Positions 56,318 through 64,000 of a stretch of DNA of 64,000 nucleotides are shown one piece after another; position 1 is the stretch's first letter; every line of letters starts with the position of its first letter. The position numbers and the translations under genes are program-made. The notes under the pieces are model-generated. The model was given only the letters and a program-made list of their open reading frames with translations. It did no database searches and was not told the origin of the DNA. Source of the stretch: Canna indica. Its lineage: Eukaryota; Streptophyta; Magnoliopsida; Zingiberales; Cannaceae. The DNA lies in the NCBI GenBank assembly GCA_034359265.1, contig CP136890.1, positions 68,635,501 through 68,699,500 on the forward strand, in the 5' to 3' direction.

Positions 56318-57060
56318 ATCAGGGAAATCACAACTACCTGTTTCCCCCCAACATCCCTAGTCGTACCCTTGTCCTCCTTTGCTACAGACACAAAGGTCAT
56401 GAAGGACTGACAGCCTCCCAGAAGTAACTTGCAAGCCTTAAGAGCTGATATAACCCTAATAGGGTCCCCCCCTTTCATCTCCCCAGAAGATAAACTGTGG
56501 CAATTCGAGCTTACTGAAGGTCACAGTCTTAGCCCTGCAATCTATGAATGTGAAATGATCCGCTAACCAATCCATGCCTAGTATCATATCCTGCTCTAGC
56601 ATCGGCAGAAGTGTCAACTCTGCCATCAACACGTGTCCACAGATGAACACCTCGCAGTCCCTACATTCCGTCTCAGCCAGAATAGCATCGCCCGTAGGCG
56701 TTGACACCACATATGGCACATCAAGCAAGGAGGGTTTTCCCAGTAGTTTAGTAGCAAAAATAACAGATACAAAGGAGTGCGTGGCACCCAGATCAAATAA
56801 CACAATAGTAGTAGATGAACCAACAATAAGAGTACCTATCAACACTGCCCTTGACGCCTCAGCGCCATCGCGGTTCATAGCATACACCCGGATGGAAGGC
56901 CTCTCAGAATGGTTGGTATGCTGTCCTCTGCCCCGCGCCTGACCCTTCTGAGCTATATAACCAACTGACATCGGTGCTTTCCCCCTAGACTACTCAAGTC
57001 TCTAGCCACCTCTTTCTGAATAATCTTTCTTGAAGTGGCCAACCTGCCTACACCCGAAGC
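56318..57060 (-). pseudogene. Gypsy zinc knuckle and aspartic protease
   Basis: The zinc knuckle near 57050 reads CFGCRQVGHFKKDY (last cysteine replaced by tyrosine). The retropepsin-like domain is open in 56456-56971: VLIGTLIVGSSTTIVLFDLG (active-site DLGATHS where the family has DSGATHS) and LEQDMILGMDWLADH. Protease cleaves the polyprotein; the catalytic serine-to-leucine change may weaken it. Confidence 0.84.
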
Positions 57061-57786
57061 ATGCATATGTGCGGCCATAGCAAGCTCCCAGTGCCTCCTA
57101 CCACAACGACCACAAGCTCCTACGGGCACTCCCTGACCCTGCCAGCCGAGACGCCCCATGCTTCTCGAATGGCACCAATGCCTCCTTCCGGAGCGCCTCA
57201 TCCACCACCTGAGCGAAAGTAGTGTCCTCAGTGTATCTCAGTCGCCACTCTTTGCCCTCTCGATGAATCTCTTGACCCTGGAGGTCTCAGTCGCCACCAA
57301 GGTAGGGTGGTACTTCGAGAGTCGAGTAAACTCCATCTCATAGACTAGCACTATCATGCCGCCAGTCTAACACAATAACTCAAACTCCTTCGCTCGTCTG
57401 TCGCGGATGCTCCTAGGCATGTACTGCTCTACAATGGCGGTCTTGAACTCCTCCCAAATAGGGGTTCACACACCTGTCCCCTTACGATCTCTCCAAGTGT
57501 GAAGACACTCCTTGGCCGATCCTCTCAGTTGTAATCCTACCATACGAGCAGCCACCCCGGAGGAGCACCCGAGCTTTGTACATAGCTCGTAGCAGTTGCC
57601 AAGGAAACTAGTGACCTCCACTTCCTGATTTGTCCCAATGAACTCTGGCGGCCTCAATTTGACAAAATTTATGTATGTGGCTGCCCTAGGAACTCTATTT
57701 GTCAGCATAACTAGCTCGGCCACCTCCGGTACCACCGGTGTCACCGGTACTAGCTGCGGCTGTTGTTGTTGCCTCAACTCTTGCTC
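57061..57786 (-). pseudogene. Gypsy gag (retrotransposon gag domain)
   Basis: The minus-strand translation in 57466-57786 gives NFVKLRPPEFIGTNQEVEVT, SFLGNCYELCTKLGCSSGVA and ARMVGLQLRGSAKECLHTWR. Further downstream in other frames come EFKTAIVEQYMPRSIRDRRA-like and EGLSYE-like pieces. The N-terminal part lies beyond the hAT insertion. It is homologous to gag at 61078 on the plus strand. Confidence 0.84.
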
Positions 57787-57794
57787 CCTACGGA

Positions 57795-58318
57795 TAGGGC
57801 TGAGCAAAACCCGATCCGACCCAAAAAAACCCAAAAAATTGACCTGAATATTCATTTCGGGTCGGGTTATTCAGGTATATTAGGTCTGGTCTTATTTTTG
57901 AAAATTTTATCTACTATTTTGGGTCGGGTCAGGTTCGGGTGAAAACCCTGTTTAACCCGACCCGGCATGATTTTAAATTAAATATCTTGATAAAAGATGG
58001 TGTTGGCTTTGTGGTTAGAAGGGTGGAGATAAAGTTTAGGAGGTATTGAGTTCAAGTCCTACTTGGGTTATAATTTTAATACAATTGTTTACCTTTTTTA
58101 TCACCATTTTCAAGATGAATTTTATTTTTTTTATTTTTCTAAACCGAATTCGGGTTATTCGGTTTAATCGGGTCGGGGCCCGATTTTTTTGGGTTATTCG
58201 GGTCGGGCCCTGATTAAAAAATCAGGTCGGGTTGAGTATAATTATTTTGAAAATTTTGGGTTAATACCCGATCGGGTCGGGTCGGGTATTGACCTGACCT
58301 GCCCGATGCTCAGCCCTA
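57795..58318. mobile_element. hAT-type MITE inside gypsy gag
   Basis: The ends TAGGGCTGAGCAAAACCC and (right) GCCCGATGCTCAGCCCTA are inverted. The 8-bp duplication is CCTACGGA on the left (57787-57794) and CCTACGAA on the right (58319-58326), one mismatch. The interior is full of cgggtcgggt words. Non-coding. Confidence 0.9.
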
Positions 58319-58718
58319 CCTACGAAGCGCTTCAGTCAATTGAGCCACCTGGGCCTGCAGCTGTGCGACTATGGAATCCTATCCCTTGTCCTCCTGCGCC
58401 TGCGACTCTCTCTCACGAGCCCAACCGCGACCTTGGCCTTGTCCCCGGTCTCGGCCTCGACCATGGTATTCCGCGGAATTACTGCCACTACTGCTCAACG
58501 CAATATTATAAGTCTCCATCACACTAACATTTTAAGAAAAGAGACATTGTCAAAATCAAGTAATTTATTCATAAGCTTTTAAATTACTGACCACATGACG
58601 TGCTGAGGTGCAAACTTGGCCGCCTGATCTCATAACACAACCACATTGTATGTCGACATGCTAGCTATGCCTCAAATGGTACCCAAACTCTAAGACGGAG
58701 TCAATACCTAACAATATG

Positions 58719-58730
58719 CTCTAATACCAC
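58719..58730 (-). promoter_or_regulatory. Gypsy primer-binding site
   Basis: The minus strand reads TGGTATTAGAGC, one change from the initiator-tRNA complement, two bases inside the LTR end. Confidence 0.75.
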
Positions 58731-58732
58731 TT

Positions 58733-61072
58733 TGTCACGCCTCGACTCAGGGACACGTGATCAACCAAGATACATGGAGGTACCCTGAAGCCTAACTCAT
58801 GCAATGCAATCTATGCAAGTATATATATATAAATAACAATAACTGAATCAAAATGGAGTAAATCCATTAAATATGAAACAAAGGACGTTCAATGCGAATA
58901 TAGACTCCAATGTCCACAAAACAACTCAACTCTGATGCATGAAATAAAACACTACACGACTACGACTCTATAACTCGACCTGCTATGAGATCAGCGATGT
59001 CATTTGGCCCTCCAGCTACGCCATGCCACCTAGTCGTATCTCACTGGTCAAGCTCTGAAAAACAAAAATAAACAAACCATGAGTCAATGAGGAACTCAGT
59101 GAGTGGTTCTACTGAATCTCCACTTAAATCCCAAGCATAATTATATATAACAATATGAATTAATTCAACGAGTTATAATCTTGGAATTTAAAACACCACT
59201 TGGCCCGACCCAGCCAAACACATATAATAAGTCCACTCCCCTAACCGACCCATGAAACACATCCATCCATATAAGGAATGATTAAATGAAGTTCACATCT
59301 GCATATAGCGAAATAAAACCTGGGCCCTTCAACTAGGATGGCCATCTAGTATCCGGTGCCCCAACTGGATTAAGAATATCTCATCCAACCTATCAACTCG
59401 GGTCTAACGTTAGCGTGGCCCACTGATGCAATCTCAAAACCCCTGTCACTTGTGTCTAACGCCAGCATGGCTCACTGGTGCAATCTCAAGACCCCTTGTC
59501 CACCTGCTGAGTTGGGCAATAGCTGTGCCGGCTAAAGACGCTTCTCAGCCCAGTTATCACAAGCACAATACACAATGCACTCAAATATCCCACAGTAATT
59601 AAGTATTGCCCTGGGCTTCCGCTCGTACCAAGCCTTATTGGGCTCCACAAATTTATTTTTCTCAATTTCTCTTGCCCTCATGAGGACTATAGTATGGCAA
59701 TCTCTACTATAATTTTCCATTCTCATCACGAGAATAAAGTTTCCCCTTGTTTCATCTTTAATGTCTCTAGTGTTCCTCATTTCATAACTACTATAATGAA
59801 AAATGGTATGAATCCTATCTTATAGCACGTTGCCGTCATTCCAAAGTACAGTGTCATACACTTATTTATGCTTGTATCGCTAATCATAGCCCCTAGTGTT
59901 TATCTACAACTCATTCATTTTAAATATAACATCAAGAAATCTAATTCAGCACGCGCATAGATTAATCACAGCCATAATAATTTAGGACAGCTTATGAACA
60001 ATAATTTCAGCATTTATCCGATTATATCCAGCAACTAATTATTTAATTACAACATATATGAATAAATTCCAGCAACATAAAAATATGTAGAGAACCATCT
60101 AGCACATCTCAAGGCAAGAAACAATCTACACAAGTTAATAAAAAGTATCATAATTAGCACGACATCAAATCCATGTTCTCTAAGCTATGATCTCAACAAG
60201 CTAAGGTATATATTATTTTATTTTATTTTTTCCTTTCGCTTTCCAAAACCGAGCCTTGGTTTACCCCTCTCGGCCGACCCCCTCCAATTGGGGAAAACCT
60301 TCACATGGCCGGCCCTAGGGGTTTTGGGGAAACCAAACACTCGACCAAGATCATAATCATGCTTAAGGATAGTTCTACAATGATTTAAGCACTCGAGGAT
60401 TGGGGAAAATTTCGACATGACCTTTCCCCTTTCCTCATCAATCGATTGGCCCCCAAATCAACAAGAAATCGAATACCGAACATGTACACGAATCAATACA
60501 TCAATGAAGAACATGATTCAAGAATCCGAGAAACATCATCTAACAACAAGAATCCACATGACAAACCTCGATTCACCACATCTACAAGGTTCGGCCAAGC
60601 CTTACCCTACACTTCGATGTTTAACCACTCACCTTAGAATTGAAGGGAAAAGGATGAGATGAAGACATTTCCGATCTCCGGTGATGACACCAAGCTCTGG
60701 CGCCGCCCTCTTGTTTTCTCCCTCCTCTCGCCCACCTCAATCCGCATGTGGTTCCTCTTGAGCCATACGGTGGCTGGGGGAGAGGATTTTATATATTTTT
60801 TACAATTATGCCTCCTCTTCACTTAAGTCCTCTAACCGACTCAACCTGCATCTGAATCGATCCCCGATTGAACCCGTGAGCTCAGTTCTACGCTAACATG
60901 AATCCAACATCCAAATTTAATTTTTAATAGCACAAAATTTAAAGCTTTTCAATTTGTTAACTACCCGGCCATACCTTCTAATCGTGGCGATCTCGCGACT
61001 CACCTCGGCGCATCCCCGAATCGGCTCACTGAACCAAACAAAAATTCAAATTAGAAATTTTTGGGTATTACA
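58733..61072 (-). repeat. 5' LTR of the minus-strand gypsy element
   Basis: The minus strand runs from TGTAATACCCAAAAATTTC (61072) to GAGTCGAGGCGTGACA (58733), about 2.34 kb. It starts exactly where the plus-strand gag frame begins, so it was inserted in, or abuts by deletion, the plus-strand element. Short open frames within (59532-59780 and others) show no recognisable domain. Confidence 0.8.
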
Positions 61073-61790
61073 TCAACTTCCTGAGTGACTGCTACGAGCT
61101 GTGCAAGGTGCTGGGGTGTTCATCTGAGGCAGCAGCACACATGGTGGGTCTGCAGATGAGAGGGTCGACAAAGGAGTTGCTCCATGCCTGGAGGGCCCAT
61201 AGGGGGGTTACTACACCATCCCCTACATGGTACGAGTTTAAGGTCGCTGTGAAAGAGTGGTATCTGCCGAAGAGTGTCCGTGAGAGGCAGACAAAGGAGT
61301 TTGAGCAGCTCCGCCAGATAGGTAGTATGATAGTACAGTTGTATGAGATGGAGTTCACTCGGCTGTCTTGCTACCACCCTAGATTGGTAGTTTGATTCAC
61401 TACACTGAGGCCACATCATTTGATGGGGCTGTTGACGTGGACATGCGGAAGGAAGCTCTAGTACCTTTAGAGCGACCTAAGGGGCACTCGAGGAAGAGGT
61501 CCAGATCTCATGGATCGGGAGAGCGACATGCCAATTCTGAGGGTGCTGTGGTGAGAACAAGCCAACATGCGAGCAGAGGGCAGAGTTTGGTTAGGGGCGC
61601 TAAGGGCCAAGTCTAGCGCAGAGGGCAGTGATAGGGGACACATATGTGCAGAAGAAATCTGAGGCACCGCCGTCATATGGGTAGTGTGGCAAACGACACT
61701 AGGGGGTGTGTTATGGCCGTACAGATGCGTACATCGCATGTAGCTAGCTTTGGCACTTCAAGAAGGACTGTCTGGCCAATGGAGGTCAGA
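61073..61790 (+). pseudogene. Gypsy gag and zinc knuckle (plus strand)
   Basis: It reads NFLSDCYELCKVLGCSSEAA, HMVGLQMRGSTKELLHAWRA, WYEFKVAVKEWYLPKSVRER, YEMEFTRLSCYHP. The frame is then lost. A knuckle-like segment near 61685-61770 (CGKRH…GVCYGRTDAY) has stops. The gag N-terminus is missing because the minus-strand LTR adjoins at 61072. Confidence 0.85.
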
Positions 61791-61914
61791 GGGTAGCCTA
61801 GTCTCAAGGGAATGCACCAGTGTCAGCGCTATCTGTGGCTCAAAGGGGTTAGACACAAGGCAAAGGATAGCGGCGGAGTGGTTCGAGAAAGGTTCCTGCC
61901 CGAGCTTTCTCTCT

Positions 61915-62260
61915 TACACCAGCCGAGGCGGAGGCATTGAATATTGTGGTGGCAGGTATATATGTATTATTTGATCCGGGAGCCACTCATTCTTTTGTTT
62001 CAGCTTTATTTGCACCCCTCTTAGGGAAAGAGGAAAACTAGCTTGAGACACCATTAGCGGTGTTGACGCCTATGGGCGATGTGGTTGTGGCCGAGTCAAT
62101 TTTCTCGAGCTGCGAGGTTTATGTTTGTGGCCGCCTTCTGGAAGTCGAGTTGGTTCTACTCTCGTAGTTGGAGTTGGATATTATTTTGAGAATGGATTGG
62201 CTGGCTACCCATTATGCGAAGGTAGACTGCAGGAATTCTTGTAGTCTGTCATTTTCAGTA
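61915..62260 (+). pseudogene. Gypsy aspartic protease (plus strand)
   Basis: It reads AEALNIVVAGIYVLFDPGAT then HSFVSALFAPLLGKEEN. The active-site triad reads DPG where the family has DSG. Later pieces are LAVLTPMGDVVVAES and MDWLATHYAKVDC. Stops follow KEEN and near 62170. Confidence 0.82.
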
Positions 62261-62429
62261 AGCCCACACATTTTACCTTCCAAAATGATGGAAAAAGGGA
62301 TTCATGTAGAGTGATGTCAGTCCTAAAAGCTCGAAGATTACTCTGTGGAGGTTGCTAGTACTTTTAGGCTTTTGTGTCGGTGGCCGAGGAATCCAAGGGG
62401 ACGGCTGGAAAGATGAGGGAGGTTGAGGT

Positions 62430-63360
62430 GATTAGGAGTTCCTTGACGTGTTTCCTGAGGAACTTCCGGGGTTGCCACCTAACAAAGAGATTGAGTTCTG
62501 CATTGAGTTACAGTCGGGGGTGAAGCTGATATCCATTCCCCCTTACCAGATGGCATCAGCCGAGCTGAGGGAGCTCAAGGCCTAGCTGCATGAGCTCTTG
62601 GACTTGGGCTTCATTCGCCCAAGTGTTTCTCAGTGGGGAGCTCCGGTACTCTTCGTTAAGAAGAAGGATGAGTTCATGCGGATGTGCATCGACTATAGGC
62701 AGTTCAACAAGGTAACCATTAAGAACCGATATCCACTGTCGAGGATTGATGATATATTCGATCAGCTTCAGGGGGCACAATGGTTCTCCAAGATCGACTT
62801 GCGGTCAGGATACCATCAGCTGAAGATACGTTACTAGGATGTGCCTAAGACAGCTTTTTGGATGAGATATGGACATTACGAGTTTCTGGTCATGTCGTTT
62901 GGGCTGACGAATGCACTTACCGCATTCATGGACCTGATGAACCGTGTGTTCAAGGAGTTTTTACACGTTTGTTATCGTCTTCATTGACGATATTCTGGTG
63001 TATTCTCGGAGCAGAGACGAGCACTGTGAGCACTTGAGAGTGGTTCTGGCAACTTTCAGGAGACATCAGCTCGATGCAAAGTTCTCCAAGTGCGAGTTCT
63101 AGATGGAGAGCATGGGATTCCTGGGGCATGTGGTGTCGTGAGAGGGCATAAAATTGGACCCTGCTAAGATTGAGGCCGTGCAGAGTTGAGAGAGATCGAC
63201 TAGTGTATCTGAGATATGTAGCTTCTTGGGTCTGGTTGGGTACTATCGAAAGTTCATGGAGAACTTTTCCTGAATTGCGATTCCCCTGTCCCGGTTAACT
63301 CAAAAGGTCAATTCAAGTTCGTTTGGGATGACAAGTGCGAGAAGAGTTTTCAGAAGCTCA
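62430..63360 (+). pseudogene. Gypsy reverse transcriptase (plus strand)
   Basis: The open part 62598-62837 has [40 protein letters not shown] and [16 protein letters not shown]. It continues after a TAG with [20 protein letters not shown], then the catalytic [15 protein letters not shown] near 62988 in another frame, and DPAKIEAVQS near 63160. At least five stops or shifts are visible. Confidence 0.88.
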
Positions 63361-64000
63361 AGAACCGCTTGATGTTGGCACCTATACTTGTGTTACCATC
63401 AGGATCAGGGGGATTTGTCATATACTGCGATGCCTCAATAATTGGTTTGGGGTGTGTCCTTATACAGTACGACAAAGTCATTGCCTATGTGTTGCAGCAG
63501 TTGAAAAACCATGAAAAGAATTACCCGACGCATGATATGGAGCTGGCGGTAGTGGTGTTTGCTTTAAAGTTTTGGCGCCATTACTTATATGGCGAGGCCT
63601 ATGAAATTTACACCGATCACAAGAGCCTTCCGTATTTGCTCACGCAGAAGGAGCTGAACATGAGACAGAGGAGATGGCTCAAGCTGCTCAAGGATTATGA
63701 TTGCACAATATTCTATCATCTTTGGAAGGTGAACGTCATGGCAAACGTCTTAAGCAAGAAGTCTATGGGCAGCCTAGCACACCTGGCAGTAGGGAGGAGA
63801 CCTTTGGCTAGGGATCTGGCAGTTTGCTTAATGGCGGGTCAGTGGTTTTCTGTGTTTGGCACTGGGGATGTGGTGGCACACTTGCGGGTGCGGTCCACAC
63901 TGGTGGAGATGCTTCGGGCGGCTCAAAAAGAGGACACATTTTGTGCACTGACCAGAGCCATGGTGGAGAGAGGGGATGCGGATGACGGGTTCCGGATAGA
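63361..64000 (+). pseudogene. Gypsy RNase H and downstream linker (plus strand)
   Basis: It reads [80 protein letters not shown]. This is followed by the region that leads to integrase ([15 protein letters not shown]). This is the best-preserved stretch and is open to the window edge. Confidence 0.87.

Larger units (their letters stand above)
55303..58732 (-). mobile_element. Ty3/gypsy internal region, truncated (minus strand)
   Basis: Minus-strand order from the LTR: primer-binding site (58719-58730), gag, protease, reverse transcriptase, start of RNase H. It is cut at 55303 by the plus-strand LTR. A hAT MITE (57795-58318) interrupts gag. RNase H remainder, integrase and the 3' LTR are missing. 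Confidence 0.88.
61073..64000 (+). mobile_element. Ty3/gypsy internal region (plus strand), runs off the window
   Basis: Order on the plus strand: gag (without N-terminus), knuckle, protease, reverse transcriptase, RNase H, then linker towards integrase beyond 64000. It is related to the minus-strand element. Multiple stops mark it as dead. Confidence 0.9.

Overview
This window is nuclear DNA of a flowering plant. The evidence is one 18-exon plant gene with GT-AG introns, a class III homeodomain-leucine zipper (HD-Zip III) transcription factor, set in a dense field of plant transposable elements: Ty1/copia, Ty3/gypsy, LINE, CACTA, hAT, Mutator-like and an Au-type SINE. I could not decide monocot versus eudicot from the sequence. 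Nothing here looks bacterial or organellar.

Layout. 1-3905: terminal part of a CACTA-type element (end at 3905) that seems to carry same-strand fragments of unrelated genes (a phosphoenolpyruvate carboxylase exon, a glucuronokinase exon, unrecognised pieces). 3906-7000: two tandem broken Ty1/copia gag regions. 7000-9700: Ty3/gypsy-like non-coding remnant with a 93-bp tandem repeat. 10389-16295: complete-length but mutated Ty1/copia element with two LTRs. 17415-24321: the HD-Zip III gene (minus strand, CORONA/ATHB15-ATHB8 type), with an intronic SINE and a miR165/166 site formed only by splicing. 25560-27430: AT-rich flank. 27431-27880: hAT MITE. 27930-30300: LINE interrupted by a solo LTR. 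32000-32290: second LINE fragment. 33286-36273: SIRE-like copia gag plus LTR. 37297-50736: a four-level nest of elements. 50845-51297: Mutator-like MITE. 52190-52630: hAT MITE splitting a short GC-rich reading frame. 52810-61072: gypsy LTRs and a minus-strand gypsy remnant hit by another hAT MITE. 61073-64000: plus-strand gypsy remnant that runs off the window.

The nest is the clearest structural story. Solo LTR H1 (37297-50736, TSD TGGAA) was hit by a small CACTA element (TSD CAA) and by a second solo LTR, E (38531-49054). E was hit by another copy of the H family, H2 (39421-48767, TSD TTGGT). H2 was hit by a 7.2-kb CACTA element (39896-47117, TSD TAG). Because H1 and H2 are relatives, each supplies an approximate empty-site sequence for insertions in the other.

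Functionally only the HD-Zip III gene looks like a working host gene. Its exon 17/18 junction is unusual: the donor position expected from the family gives a frameshift, while a donor 13 bases upstream keeps an 833-residue frame. Within the large CACTA element the second gene splices in silico to an intact 402-codon frame, but the TNP2-type transposase has a frameshift and a stop codon.
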